From NCBI GenBank assembly GCA_942493135.1, contig OW818684.1:6696001-6760000 (forward strand): a stretch of DNA of 64,000 nt. Reading direction: 5' to 3'. The position numbers and the translations under genes were made by a program. Positions 16,796 to 26,180 of the stretch are shown piece after piece. Origin of the DNA: Planctellipticum sp942493135. GTDB lineage: Bacteria > Planctomycetota > Planctomycetia > Planctomycetales > Planctomycetaceae. Below the pieces are notes generated by a model, which made no database searches, was not told the origin of the DNA, and saw only the letters and a list, made by a program, of their open reading frames with translations. Position 1 is the stretch's first letter. Every line of letters begins with the position of its first letter.

Positions 16796-17918
16796 CGTTG
16801 ACCGGATGAAAGTTGCCGCTGTAAGCGACGTCTTCCGGAGCATTTAACCCGTCTCCGACCAGCGGCAGGACGATCCGCTCCGTGTCGCGGTGCAGACAAA
16901 GCGTGACCGGGTCAACTTGGCTCATGAACAGGGGCGTCCGCCACCGCGGCACTTTCAAGTTGCTGGCGTCTTTGCGCGTGTAGACGAGAAACAGCCCCTC
17001 CGAGTGGGCCAGCCAGTGCTGCTGCGTCGTCGACATCGGAATGATGGACCCATCGTCCCAGGCCCAGGGCTGCTTCTCGGCGAAATCGAGGCCGTCGTCG
17101 CTGGCCGCGACGTAACCTCGCTCGTCTTCGGCGCGCAGCGTCACGTAGAATTTGTCGCGCCAATGGACCAGCGAAGGCTCCAGCAGCCCCCGGCCAGCGG
17201 CGTGCTTCATTTCGCGTCCCACCTGCTCGATGGAGAGCATGTCCCCGTCGAAGGAACAACGCACACCCGCCGCCGAGCGCCCCGTCTGAGCCGCACCAAA
17301 TGACATCACGAACGCGATCTGTCCGTTCGGAAGCACCGCCCGCTGGCCGCAGTTGTTCGTGTAGATATTGCTGCCGCGCGGATCGTCCCATTCCAGTTTG
17401 CGGCGCGATCCCCATTGGCCGTCCTTCCAGACCGAATAGACCGGCCAGCGCGCCGGCTGCTGCTTCTCGAAGCGGGGACCGCGGTAGAAAACGTTGTGCC
17501 CCATCGCGAGAACCGAGCCGGTCGGCGGATGGAATTCCGGGACGACATCGCAGACCCCCTCGTCCCAGCCGCTCGCCTGCGGCACGCGCCCCAGGGACGG
17601 GACCGGCTCCGGCGCCGTCCAGGTCCGTCCCAGGTCGGCGGTCGTCATCCAGTGGACCGGCCCAAAGTAGTCGGAGCCCCCGATCGTCTGCAGCGTCATG
17701 AACACCAGCGGACCGCCCGCAGTCGGAATGACGCAAGCCCGCGGATGGAACCACGTGGGGTCGATCCCATCCCGTCCGTGGGCCAGCGTTTCCTTCCCGA
17801 TCCCGGCGACGAGGCCGGTCGGTTCCGCGGCAGAAAGTGCCCCCGCAGCTCCGGCGGCGGCAGCGCCAAGTGCGAGCAGAGCCTGGCGGCGATGGATGAG
17901 AAGATCGTAAGCGGTCAT
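16677..17918 (-). CDS. Exported sialidase-like (BNR/exo-alpha-sialidase superfamily) protein
   Basis: 413 residues from ATG 17918, which has CAGGAGA upstream. The N-terminus has a twin-Arg-type export signal (IHRRQALLALGAAAAGAAGAL). The rest is beta-propeller-like with Asp-box/BNR-type turns (TTADLGRTWTAPEPVPS, AASDDGLDFAEKQPW) and repeated WHxD/E elements. This matches a planctomycete sialidase-fold group often annotated exo-alpha-sialidase, whose true substrates are mostly untested. It faces the sulfatase cluster across convergent ends, so it may belong to the same glycan-degrading region. Confidence 0.75.
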   Translation of the reverse strand: MTAYDLLIHRRQALLALGAAAAGAAGALSAAEPTGLVAGIGKETLAHGRDGIDPTWFHPRACVIPTAGGPLVFMTLQTIGGSDYFGPVHWMTTADLGRTWTAPEPVPSLGRVPQASGWDEGVCDVVPEFHPPTGSVLAMGHNVFYRGPRFEKQQPARWPVYSVWKDGQWGSRRKLEWDDPRGSNIYTNNCGQRAVLPNGQIAFVMSFGAAQTGRSAAGVRCSFDGDMLSIEQVGREMKHAAGRGLLEPSLVHWRDKFYVTLRAEDERGYVAASDDGLDFAEKQPWAWDDGSIIPMSTTQQHWLAHSEGLFLVYTRKDASNLKVPRWRTPLFMSQVDPVTLCLHRDTERIVLPLVGDGLNAPEDVAYSGNFHPVNVSPRESWVTDGEMRPRHGYRGDLLLARIRWSRPNRLARG

Positions 17919-18029
17919 GCGCAAGTCTCCTGAATACCACCAGCATACCACCACGGACTTGACGGGGCAGGTCGTGGCGGTGAAGACTCGGCGAGGGATC
18001 GACGACTGCAGAGAAGGAACGGAATCACG

Positions 18030-18368
18030 ATGAACGCGTTAACGAATCTGCTGGAAAACGTGTCGAATTCGCTGCCCGAAGAACTGTTCGAGACCCTGGT
18101 CTCGGCGCCGGCGGTGCGCATCGAACGGATCGTTTCACACGGTCACGCGTCGCCACCCGGTTTCTGGTACGACCAGCCCCAGGCGGAGTGGGTGCTGGTC
18201 CTGCGCGGAGCGGCCCGGCTGCGGCTGGCGGATCCCGAGGAAACCATCGAGTTGCAGACCGGCGATGCGCTCAACATCGCGCCGCACCGGCGGCATCGCG
18301 TGGAGTGGACGACGATGGAGGAACCGACAATCTGGCTCGCAGTCCACTACGGCGCGTCCGCCGCATAG
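18030..18368 (+). CDS. Cupin-domain protein
   Basis: 112 residues forming a single small beta-barrel. Cupin motif 1 is degenerate (ASPPGFWYDQPQAEWVLVLRG) and motif 2 is QTGDALNIAPHRRHRVEW, retaining the His residues that usually bind a metal. The gene is complete, ends 20 bases before the convergent response regulator and is divergent from the sialidase-like gene. Such stand-alone cupins often bind small sugars or act as uncharacterised dioxygenase- or isomerase-like enzymes. No specific role can be assigned. Confidence 0.82.
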   Translation: MNALTNLLENVSNSLPEELFETLVSAPAVRIERIVSHGHASPPGFWYDQPQAEWVLVLRGAARLRLADPEETIELQTGDALNIAPHRRHRVEWTTMEEPTIWLAVHYGASAA

Positions 18369-18387
18369 TGCGCCGCTGGGCCGACCT

Positions 18388-19032
18388 TCACGTCGGACGG
18401 GGCGGACAGTGGCAATGGGCGTTGTGTTCGTGCTCGGTGACTAGCCGGATCAGCTCGGCGAGCGAATGGGCATTCAGCTTCTTCATGATGGAGGCCCTGC
18501 GCATCTCGACCGCCCGCTCGGTGATGTCCATCCGGGCCGCCACGGCTTTATTGGGCGCGCCTTCCAGGACCATCGACAGGGATTCCCGTTCCTTGGGGGT
18601 CAGCGTCGCCATCTTCGCGGCGAATTCGTTCCAGTGCGCCGCCGCCGCCCGCTGCTTGCGATCTTCGACCATCGCCCGCTGGATCCGTTCGAGCATCGAC
18701 TGGGCGTTGAACGGCTTTTCGATGAACTCTGCCGCACCGGATTTGAGCGCCCGCACCGCCATCGGGACATCGGCGTGCGCGGTCATGAAAATGACCGGCA
18801 GGCGGATGCCGGCCTGGACCAGCCGCTCGGCGAGATCAAGGCCGCTGAGATCCGGCATCCGCACGTCGCAGACCAGACACCCAGACTGAGACCGCTGGTA
18901 GTCGGTCAGAAATGCGGTCGCGGACGAATACGACTTTGTGCGAATGCCGACCGACTTCAGCAGATACTCGAGGGAATCTCGCATCCCGTCGTCATCGTCG
19001 ACAATGAACACCGTGGACGGCTCGTCAGACAT
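18388..19032 (-). CDS. FixJ-type response regulator
   Basis: 214 residues. The N-terminal receiver has the acidic pair (FIVDDDDGM), phospho-acceptor Asp56 in CLVCDVRMPDLSG, the Thr of FMTAHADVP and the Lys of FIEKPFN. A linker leads to a LuxR/FixJ helix-turn-helix: TLTPKERESLSMVLEGAPNK, AARMDITERAVEMRRASIMK, then KLNAHSLAELIRLV. The tail EHEHNAHCHCP is His/Cys-rich. It overlaps the kinase gene by eight bases, so the two form one operon. By position opposite nirBD it likely controls nitrite/nitrate genes. Confidence 0.92.
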   Translation of the reverse strand: MSDEPSTVFIVDDDDGMRDSLEYLLKSVGIRTKSYSSATAFLTDYQRSQSGCLVCDVRMPDLSGLDLAERLVQAGIRLPVIFMTAHADVPMAVRALKSGAAEFIEKPFNAQSMLERIQRAMVEDRKQRAAAAHWNEFAAKMATLTPKERESLSMVLEGAPNKAVAARMDITERAVEMRRASIMKKLNAHSLAELIRLVTEHEHNAHCHCPPRPT

Positions 19033-20893
19033 GAATGGCCTCCTCCTCAGTGGGCCGGCCGGCGGGACGATCCTGCAGGGTAGGGGGGTGGAGCGGCAGC
19101 ATCAGCCGAAACACGGCGCCGCCGTCGTTGTGAGACTCGACCTGCAGCGAACCGCCATGCGCCGTTGCAATGTTGCGGGCAATGGCCAGCCCCATCCCGG
19201 TCCCCTCGGCCCGCGTCGTGACGAACGGCTCAAACAGCCGTTCGGCGTCGTCGAATGCAATGCCCGGACCTGTGTCTGCAACTCGGACTTCCACGTCCCC
19301 AGCGCCGGCAAGCCGCGTGGTCAGACTCACCCGCCGCCGATACGGTTCCACGGCGGACAGCGCGTCGAACGCGTTCTGAATCAGATTCGTCAGGATCTGC
19401 TGAATCTGAATTCCATCGACCGGAACGTCCGGCAGATCATCGCCAAGCTGCAATTCGAGCGACACCCCCCGCCGGCGCGCTTCGGGGAGACAGAGCTGCT
19501 CGACCTCGCGTACCAGGCTGTTGATGGATTCCAGTTCCAGGCAATGCGGGCGGCGCTGCGAGAAGCTGCGAGCCCTTCGGATGATCTCGCCGCCTCGGAG
19601 CGTCGAGCGCAAAATCGACCGCAGGGGAGCTTCAAGCTCGCCCGCTTCTCGCCCCAGCGCCGGCAACCGGGCCAGGGCGCCTTCGGCGTAGTTGGCGATC
19701 GCGCCCAGCGGCTGGTTGATTTCATGAGCCAGGGAAGCCGCCATCTCGCCCATCGACTTCAGCCGGTTGGCGTGCGCCAGTTGATCGAGAAGTTCGCGAC
19801 TCCGCTGTTCTCCCGCCTTCCGTTCGGTCACGTCCGTCACGACGAGCAGCAGGCCCTGCGGTTCGCCGCGAAGGTTCTGCAGCCCTTGCGGAGAAACGAT
19901 CGTATCGATCGTCCGGCCGGCCGCGTGCTGAAATGAGATCTCCACCGGACCGACCTTCCCGGAGGTGTGGTGCAGCAATCCGTCGAATCGCCGACGGTCG
20001 GAATCGGCCAGCAGAACGGAGGCCGGCTTATGATTGACGTCTTCGCGCGGCAGACCCAGCATCGCGCCGAACCGGCGATTGGCGAACTGCACGCGCCCGG
20101 CCGCGTCGAACATCACAAGGCCGTCGTTCATCGACTCGACCAGTCGCTGGTAGGAAGCCTCCGACTCGGCGAACTCGCGTCGGACGAGCTGAATGGCCGG
20201 TCGAACCACCGTGAGCTGCAGCGCCACCAGGATTCCGAGGATGGCCAGCATGACGATCAACCCCAGCCGCTGGAGCTGCTCCACGTGCCGACGGGCGTCG
20301 GCTTCGTAAAGCCCCACGATCTCGTGCATCCGGGGCAGAAATTCCGACTCATGCTCAAGGAGCGACCCCAGCGCCGCGCGCGTCGCCGCGGGATCCGGAG
20401 AGGCCGTGGCCGACAGCAGCGATTCCGCAGCCGACACCATCGCTTCAAAGTGTGGATTCAATTCGTCAAAGGCCCGCCGGACGTCGGGGCTGCTCTTTCC
20501 CGGAAGCTGACGGGAGGCATCGCCCTTCTGCAGTCCGTGCTGCGAGAGACGCCACTCGGACAGGGTCGTCGCCAGCTCGTCGCGCCGCCGCTCCCGTTCC
20601 ACGGGCGAATCCGCCGCGGTCATCGCCAGCGCCGACTTGGCGAGCTCCTGGCTGAGCATCCGCTGACGTCCGGAGACGTTGATCACCGGAGCGTCGGTCG
20701 TCAGCCGGGCGATCGCTGGCTGCAGCAACGCCTGATGGAACACCAGCAGGGCCGCCACCAGCGCGAAGGCCCACCAGGAACGCTGTCCCAGCAGCCGGGC
20801 CGAGCTGGTCCGCACCGGCAGCACTCCGCTGTCGGCGGTGTCAGACGACGAGCAGGTCGTGCGCGCAGACCGTTCAACCATCAGAGGATTCAC
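19025..20893 (-). CDS. Membrane histidine kinase with PilJ/NarX-like sensor, PAS and HisKA/HATPase domains
   Basis: 622 residues. Membrane segment 1 is at ~40-58; the periplasmic part opens with VINVSGRQRMLSQELAKSAL, a signature shared with PilJ and with the nitrate-binding P-box region of NarX/NarQ. Membrane segment 2 is at ~208-230. A PAS domain (SYQRLVESMNDGLVMFDAAG) precedes HisKA with phospho-His390 in SLAHEINQPLGAI and the HATPase boxes NLIQNAFDAL, VADTGPGIAF and GTGMGLAIARN. This is a FixL/NarX hybrid architecture. The start codon appears to be GTG. It is divergent from nirBD across 405 bases, which supports nitrate or nitrite sensing as an inference. Confidence 0.9.
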   Translation of the reverse strand: MNPLMVERSARTTCSSSDTADSGVLPVRTSSARLLGQRSWWAFALVAALLVFHQALLQPAIARLTTDAPVINVSGRQRMLSQELAKSALAMTAADSPVERERRRDELATTLSEWRLSQHGLQKGDASRQLPGKSSPDVRRAFDELNPHFEAMVSAAESLLSATASPDPAATRAALGSLLEHESEFLPRMHEIVGLYEADARRHVEQLQRLGLIVMLAILGILVALQLTVVRPAIQLVRREFAESEASYQRLVESMNDGLVMFDAAGRVQFANRRFGAMLGLPREDVNHKPASVLLADSDRRRFDGLLHHTSGKVGPVEISFQHAAGRTIDTIVSPQGLQNLRGEPQGLLLVVTDVTERKAGEQRSRELLDQLAHANRLKSMGEMAASLAHEINQPLGAIANYAEGALARLPALGREAGELEAPLRSILRSTLRGGEIIRRARSFSQRRPHCLELESINSLVREVEQLCLPEARRRGVSLELQLGDDLPDVPVDGIQIQQILTNLIQNAFDALSAVEPYRRRVSLTTRLAGAGDVEVRVADTGPGIAFDDAERLFEPFVTTRAEGTGMGLAIARNIATAHGGSLQVESHNDGGAVFRLMLPLHPPTLQDRPAGRPTEEEAIHV

Positions 20894-21298
20894 ATCAGCA
20901 GGACATCATGGGTGGGGTCGAGATGACCCTCCTCCCCGCAAAAGCAAATGCCGTTCCCCGCATCGGCCGGCGACGTCATCGCTGCTGAAAAGCAAGGCGT
21001 TGCCGTGCCAGTCTGCAAAGTCTCTCAGGAAACTAGGGGCAGGCATGCACGCCGCGGCAGCAACGGAGTGCCGCGCGAATGGGCAGTGGTTTACGCGGCG
21101 ACTTCGGAAACCCGCAGTGCAGCCGTACCAAACCGCAGTCCCGGCCACCAATCCAGGCGAGAAGTTCCGCACTCGAAACTTCGGCTCTCCGAAGAGCGCC
21201 GCGGCCTGGATGAGTTCCCGCAATCGACGGCTGCGGAATTTGCTCCACGCAGATCTCCGACTGGACACGACTTTGCCGATCGGACCCGGAGCTGCCCG
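20894..21298. other. Divergent control region between the two-component operon and nirBD
   Basis: There is no supported gene, although the nirB frame stays open upstream to 20948. This region must hold promoters for both directions. I found no clear regulator site or -35/-10 pair by eye. GGAGC lies about five bases before the nirB ATG. Confidence 0.5.
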
Positions 21299-24200
21299 AT
21301 GATTTCACAGACACCTTTCCGCGACCCCCGCACCATCGTGGTGATTGGCAACGGCATGGTCGGCCATCGCTTCTGCGAACGGCTGGTCGAGTGTGACGTC
21401 GAAAGTCAGTACCGGATCGTCACCTTCTGTGAAGAATCCCGCCCCGCCTATGATCGGGTCGGCCTGAGCAAGTACTTCACGCATCGCGACGCCGGGCAAC
21501 TCATGCTCGCCGACCCCGCCTGGTACGCAGAGCACGACATCGAGCTGCACGTTGGCGACAAGGCGGTGAGCATCAACCGGTTTGACCGCGTGGTCGATTC
21601 GCAGCAGGGGCGACGAATCGGCTACGACATTCTGGTTCTGGCGACCGGGTCGTCGCCGTTCGTGCCGCCAACACCCGGAGTGGATCTGCCCGGGGTGTTC
21701 GTCTACCGCACGATCGACGATCTCGACCAGATGCTGGCCTGGGGCGAATCGGCAAAACGGGCCGCGGTAATCGGCGGCGGACTCCTCGGGCTGGAAGCAG
21801 CCAAGGCCGTGCTCGACATGGGGCTGGAAGCCCACGTGGTCGAGTTCGCCCCGCGTCTGATGCCACGACAGCTCGACGAGCGCGGCTCGCAGATACTGGT
21901 GAGCCAGATCGAATCGCTCGGAGCGAAAGTCCACCTGAATCGGCAGACCCGGCAGATTCTCGGCGAACACCGCGTCACCGGGATGGCGTTTTCTGACGAA
22001 ACCAGCCTGAACGTCGACATGGTCGTCGTCTCCGCCGGCATCCGCCCCCGGGACGAACTGGCGAAAGCCTGCGGGCTGGATCTCGGCCCGCGGGGCGGGG
22101 TGATCGTCAACGATGCCCTCCTGACCAGCGACCCGCACATCTACGCCATCGGCGAAGTCGCCTTGCACCGCGGGATGATCTATGGCCTCGTCGCGCCCGG
22201 CTACGACATGGCCGAGACGCTGGCGAAAACGCTGACCGGGGAACCCGGCGAGTTCCGCGGCGCCGATTTGTCGACCAAGCTCAAGCTGATGGGGGTCGAC
22301 GTCGCCTCGTTCGGGCAGTACGAGGCCGACGCCGATGTTGCGAAATGCGTCTCGTTCGAAGACCCGATCGCAGGAATCTACAAGAAGCTTCTGGTCACCT
22401 CTGACGGCCGGCATCTCCTGGGTGGAATGCTGGTCGGGGACGCGTCCGATTTCACGCGTCTGCTGTCGTTGTGCAAGAGCGGTAAGCCGCTGCCGGGCTC
22501 TGCGTCCGATCTGCTCGGCATGGGAGGAGCTGCCACGGCCGGAGCGGCGGACCTCGACGATGACTGCCAGATCTGCTCGTGCAACAATGTCACAAAGGGC
22601 ACGGTCTGCGCTGCGATCCGCGGAGGCGTCACGACCGTCGGGGAACTCAAGAAGTGCACGAAGGCGGGAACCGGCTGCGGAGGTTGCATCCCGCTGGTCA
22701 CGGACATTCTCAATGCGGAACTGAAACGATCCGGGCAGAAGGTCGACCTGTCGCTGTGCGAGCATTTTTCCTACACGCGGCAGGAGCTGTTTCAGATCGT
22801 CAAAGTCAAAGGCTACCGGACCTTCGACGCGCTGCTGGCCAGCCACGGCGCGGGGAACGGGTGCGAGATCTGCAAACCGGCGGTGGCGTCGATTCTCGCC
22901 AGCCTGTGGAACGATCCGATCCTGAAGCGCGAACACGCCACGCTGCAGGACACCAATGACCGGTTCCTGGCGAATATCCAGCGGGGCGGTCTCTACTCGG
23001 TCGTGCCGCGGGTCGCCGGCGGCGAGATCACGCCCGACAAGCTGATCGCCCTCGGGACCGTCGCGAAGAAGTTCGGCCTCTACACGAAGATCACCGGCGG
23101 GCAGCGGGTGGACCTCTTCGGAGCGCGGGTCCAGGATCTCCCCGACATCTGGGCGGACCTCGTGGACGCGGGGTTCGAGAGCGGCCATGCCTACGGAAAA
23201 TCGCTGCGGACGGTGAAGAGCTGCGTCGGATCGACCTGGTGCCGGTATGGCGTCGGGGATTCCGTCGGTTTCGCAATCCGCGTGGAAAACCGCTACAAGG
23301 GGCTCCGCTCGCCGCACAAGCTCAAAGGGGGCGTCTCCGGCTGCGTACGAGAATGCGCCGAGGCCCAGGGGAAAGACTTTGGGCTGATCGCCACCGAGCA
23401 GGGTTACAATCTCTACGTGTGCGGCAACGGCGGCGCAAAGCCCCGCCATGCCGACCTGCTGGCGGCTGACCTCGACGAAGAGACCTGCATCCGCTACCTC
23501 GACCGCTTCCTGATGTATTACGTCACCACGGCGGACCGATTGACGCGGACCTCCGTCTGGCTCGACAAACTGGACGGGGGAATCGAACACCTGCGGGCCG
23601 TTGTCATCGACGACAAGCTCGGGCTGTGCGAAGATCTCGAAGCGATGATGCAGCGCGTCGTCGACACGTACCGCTGCGAATGGAAAGACGTCGTCGACAA
23701 TCCGGAACTGCAGCAGCGGTTCCGGCAGTTCGTCAACACGGACGAGATCGAACCGGACATTGAGTTCGTCTCCGAGCGGGGTCAGTCTCGCCCCGCCGAC
23801 TGGCCCCGCGAAGTGGAATTGGCCCAGCTCCAGTTGCCGAACGGCAAGGCTTACACCCCGGCAATCGACGACCGGACCTGGGTGCGCGTCGGCGACGTCA
23901 AAGATTTTCCGCTCGATGGCGGCGGAACCATCCGCTACGGCTACGCCCAGATCGCGGTCTTTCAGTTCGCCAGCCGCGGCGAATGGTACGCCACCTCGAA
24001 CATGTGCCCCCACAAGCGGGAGTTCGTGCTCTCACGCGGCATCCTGGGGGACGTGCAGGGTGAACCGAAGGTCGCCTGCCCGCTCCACAAGAAGACGTTC
24101 TCACTCAAAACAGGCCAGTGCCTGACTGGCGAGGAATACGCGATCGACACCTACCCGGTGAAGATCGACGGCGACGATGTCCTGTTATACCTGCCGCCCC

Positions 24201-24301
24201 CCGGACACCTGGCCGAGGCGCCGGCGGTCGAGCAGCGCCGGCGCGGGACAGGCTGCCATTCCTGCAGCGGCAGCCCCGTGGCGATCGGTCAGTCGGTCTA
24301 A
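21299..24301 (+). CDS. nirBD: NirB-NirD fusion: assimilatory NAD(P)H nitrite reductase
   Basis: 1000 residues. Residues ~10-400 are a FAD/NAD oxidoreductase (TIVVIGNGMVGHRF, then AAVIGGGLLGLEAAK). Next come two BFD-like parts (CQICSCNNVTKGTVC with CGGC), a ferredoxin-like half domain, and the siroheme/4Fe-4S domain with cysteines in KSCVGSTWCRYG and GGVSGCVRECAE. Residues ~860-965 are a Rieske-type NirD domain with ligands in MCPHKRE and CPLHKKT. In E. coli NirB (~847) and NirD (~108) are separate; here they are one chain. The reaction is nitrite to ammonium in the cytoplasm. The tail CHSCSG adds two more cysteines. Start 21299 is where family similarity begins. It is followed by a repeat hairpin and the nitrate-reductase genes. 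Confidence 0.93.
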   Translation: MISQTPFRDPRTIVVIGNGMVGHRFCERLVECDVESQYRIVTFCEESRPAYDRVGLSKYFTHRDAGQLMLADPAWYAEHDIELHVGDKAVSINRFDRVVDSQQGRRIGYDILVLATGSSPFVPPTPGVDLPGVFVYRTIDDLDQMLAWGESAKRAAVIGGGLLGLEAAKAVLDMGLEAHVVEFAPRLMPRQLDERGSQILVSQIESLGAKVHLNRQTRQILGEHRVTGMAFSDETSLNVDMVVVSAGIRPRDELAKACGLDLGPRGGVIVNDALLTSDPHIYAIGEVALHRGMIYGLVAPGYDMAETLAKTLTGEPGEFRGADLSTKLKLMGVDVASFGQYEADADVAKCVSFEDPIAGIYKKLLVTSDGRHLLGGMLVGDASDFTRLLSLCKSGKPLPGSASDLLGMGGAATAGAADLDDDCQICSCNNVTKGTVCAAIRGGVTTVGELKKCTKAGTGCGGCIPLVTDILNAELKRSGQKVDLSLCEHFSYTRQELFQIVKVKGYRTFDALLASHGAGNGCEICKPAVASILASLWNDPILKREHATLQDTNDRFLANIQRGGLYSVVPRVAGGEITPDKLIALGTVAKKFGLYTKITGGQRVDLFGARVQDLPDIWADLVDAGFESGHAYGKSLRTVKSCVGSTWCRYGVGDSVGFAIRVENRYKGLRSPHKLKGGVSGCVRECAEAQGKDFGLIATEQGYNLYVCGNGGAKPRHADLLAADLDEETCIRYLDRFLMYYVTTADRLTRTSVWLDKLDGGIEHLRAVVIDDKLGLCEDLEAMMQRVVDTYRCEWKDVVDNPELQQRFRQFVNTDEIEPDIEFVSERGQSRPADWPREVELAQLQLPNGKAYTPAIDDRTWVRVGDVKDFPLDGGGTIRYGYAQIAVFQFASRGEWYATSNMCPHKREFVLSRGILGDVQGEPKVACPLHKKTFSLKTGQCLTGEEYAIDTYPVKIDGDDVLLYLPPPGHLAEAPAVEQRRRGTGCHSCSGSPVAIGQSV

Positions 24302-24340
24302 ACCAGCGACATCGATTCTGGAGCAGTGTGTCTTTGGGTC

Positions 24341-24424
24341 TTGTCCCCTCTCCCGCTGTCTTCAGTGGGAGAGGGCCAGGGTGAGGGTCTTCGAATGAGC
24401 CGAAGCGTCGTCCACGGAGAAGAA
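24341..24424. repeat. Dispersed palindromic repeat, copy 1
   Basis: The hairpin CCCTCTCCC (24346-24354) / GGGAGAGGG (24367-24375) extends inward through a G.T pair and CTG/CAG to a TCTT loop. The following bases to about 24424, including CCAGGGTGAGGGTCTTC and TCCACGGAGAAG, recur at 41211-41293. It begins 44 bases after the nirBD stop. Confidence 0.85.
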
Positions 24425-24485
24425 GCGGCGCGCCTCACATTCGTGTCCGGCGATTGAGTCCTTCTCGTGCGGTAGAGCGATTCCC

Positions 24486-26180
24486 GTGAAAACCGACCGG
24501 CCACTTCCCGTGCTCGAAAGTCCGAGCCTCCCCTCGTTCCTGGAAGAACTCCTCGGGGCGCAGCAGGACCTCACCGCCGTCGAACGCTTCGCCCAGCTCC
24601 ACGCGGCGGACACGCTGCCAGCCCAAGCCAAATACTACCGCTCGCTCCTGCCGGCGAATCCCCCAGGTCCGGGCGAGCAGTACGCCTTCGAAGTCAATCT
24701 CGACCGTTGCTCCGGCTGCAAGGCCTGCGTCACCGCCTGCCATTCCCTCAACGGGCTCGACGAACACGAAACCTGGCGGGACGTCGGGCTGCTGGTCGGC
24801 GGAACCAGCTCGCTCCCGGTCATTCAGCACGTCACCGCGGCCTGCCACCACTGCGTCGATCCCGCCTGCATGAACGGCTGCCCGACGCAGGCTTACGAAA
24901 AAGACCCAGTCACCGGCATCGTGCGGCACCTCGACGATCAATGCTTCGGCTGCCAGTATTGCGTTCTGGCCTGCCCCTACGACGTGCCGAAGTACAGCCA
25001 CAAAAAGGGGATCGTCCGCAAGTGCGACATGTGCTCCCAGCGGTTGGCTGTCGGGGAAGCTCCCGCCTGCGTGCAGGCCTGTCCGCACGAGGCGATCCGG
25101 ATTCAGGTGGTGTCGAAGGCCGACGTCGCCGCGGACTGCGAGGCCAACGTCTTCCTGCCGGGCGCGCCCGATCCGCAGTTGACGGTCCCCACGACGACCT
25201 ATCGCACGCAGAAGGTCTTTCCGCGCAACATGCTCCCGGCCGACTACTACAATGTCCGGATCGAGGACGCCCACGCTCCGCTGATCGTGATGCTGGTCCT
25301 GACGCAACTCTCGGTCGGGGCCTGTTTCGTCAGTGCGGCTCTCTACGCGGGAGTAACAACGCCGATGATCGACGCCATCCGTCCCTGGCAGGCCGTCACA
25401 GCCCTCTGTTTCGGTCTGCTGGCTCTCGGTTCCTCGACGTTGCATCTCGGCCGTCCGCACCTCGCCTGGCGGGCGTTTCTGGGGCTGCGAACCTCGTGGC
25501 TGAGCCGCGAAATCGTCGCGTTCGGCGTCTTCGCGAAGACCGCCGCGCTCTATGCCGCCGGGATGACGTTTCTCCCCTGGCTGATGACGATGGCCGGGAC
25601 ATTGTGGTACGTGCTGCAGGCGGGGGTGCTCCTCAGCGGACTGGCGGGGGTAATCTGCTCGGCGATGATCTACCACTGGACGCGCCGTCCGACCTGGTCG
25701 GGACCGCGGACGTTTCTGCGATTCTTCGGCACTGCATCGTGGCTGGGAATGGCGGCGACGCTGCTGGCGGCGACGATCGCCGCCGTGCTGAGTCGCGACC
25801 TGAGCGTCGGTCCGGTCCTCTCCGAATTCGTCGGCCGGCTGGGCTGGCCGCTGATGACGGCGGCTGCGGCCAAACTGGCGTACGAAGCGCAGGATCTGCT
25901 CCATTGCTTCGACCGGCACCATACGGCCCTGAAACGGGTCGCCAGGTTGCAGACGGGGCCGCTGTCCCTCCTGACGATCGGCAGGTTCACCCTGGGAGTC
26001 CTGGGCGGTCTCATTCTCCCCTGGATGATGCTGCAGGAGACCGCGCAGACGTCGGCGTCCACCTGGGTTGTGCTGGTCGGCCTGACGTTCGGGCTGTCGC
26101 TGGCCGGCGAACTGGCCGAACGAACGCTGTTCTTCATGACCGCGGTGGCGCCGCGGATGCCGGGAGCGGTGCGAACATGA
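24486..26180 (+). CDS. DmsB-type 4Fe-4S protein fused to a DmsC/NrfD-type membrane anchor
   Basis: 564 residues, GTG start. The first ~260 residues carry four ferredoxin-type clusters: CSGCKACVTACH, CHHCVDPACMNGCP, CFGCQYCVLACP, and CDMCSQ with CVQACP. The remainder has about eight membrane helices (APLIVMLVLTQLSVGACF onward) like DmsC. In DMSO reductase-type enzymes these are two subunits passing electrons from quinol to the molybdenum subunit. Here they are fused and sit between nirBD and the nitrate reductase, overlapping the latter by ATGA. I infer that quinol, rather than only ferredoxin or NADH, feeds the nitrate reductase. No Tat signal is seen, so the iron-sulfur part is probably cytoplasmic. 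Confidence 0.88.
   Translation: MKTDRPLPVLESPSLPSFLEELLGAQQDLTAVERFAQLHAADTLPAQAKYYRSLLPANPPGPGEQYAFEVNLDRCSGCKACVTACHSLNGLDEHETWRDVGLLVGGTSSLPVIQHVTAACHHCVDPACMNGCPTQAYEKDPVTGIVRHLDDQCFGCQYCVLACPYDVPKYSHKKGIVRKCDMCSQRLAVGEAPACVQACPHEAIRIQVVSKADVAADCEANVFLPGAPDPQLTVPTTTYRTQKVFPRNMLPADYYNVRIEDAHAPLIVMLVLTQLSVGACFVSAALYAGVTTPMIDAIRPWQAVTALCFGLLALGSSTLHLGRPHLAWRAFLGLRTSWLSREIVAFGVFAKTAALYAAGMTFLPWLMTMAGTLWYVLQAGVLLSGLAGVICSAMIYHWTRRPTWSGPRTFLRFFGTASWLGMAATLLAATIAAVLSRDLSVGPVLSEFVGRLGWPLMTAAAAKLAYEAQDLLHCFDRHHTALKRVARLQTGPLSLLTIGRFTLGVLGGLILPWMMLQETAQTSASTWVVLVGLTFGLSLAGELAERTLFFMTAVAPRMPGAVRT

Noticed and set aside
21000..21040. TGGCACGG (minus strand) near a TTGCT, looking like a sigma-54 promoter toward the kinase gene.
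   Set aside because: The spacing between GG and GC is about 14 instead of 10, so it does not fit the -24/-12 rule.
21305..24013. Long minus-strand open frame opposite nirBD (about 900 codons).
   Set aside because: High-GC coding DNA gives long shadow frames; the translation has no domain while the plus strand encodes an unmistakable NirBD.
24707..26176. In-frame plus-strand extension of nasA upstream across the DmsB-DmsC gene.
   Set aside because: The extended part is Arg-rich and random, overlaps a recognised gene in another frame, and ATG 26177 starts the family sequence.
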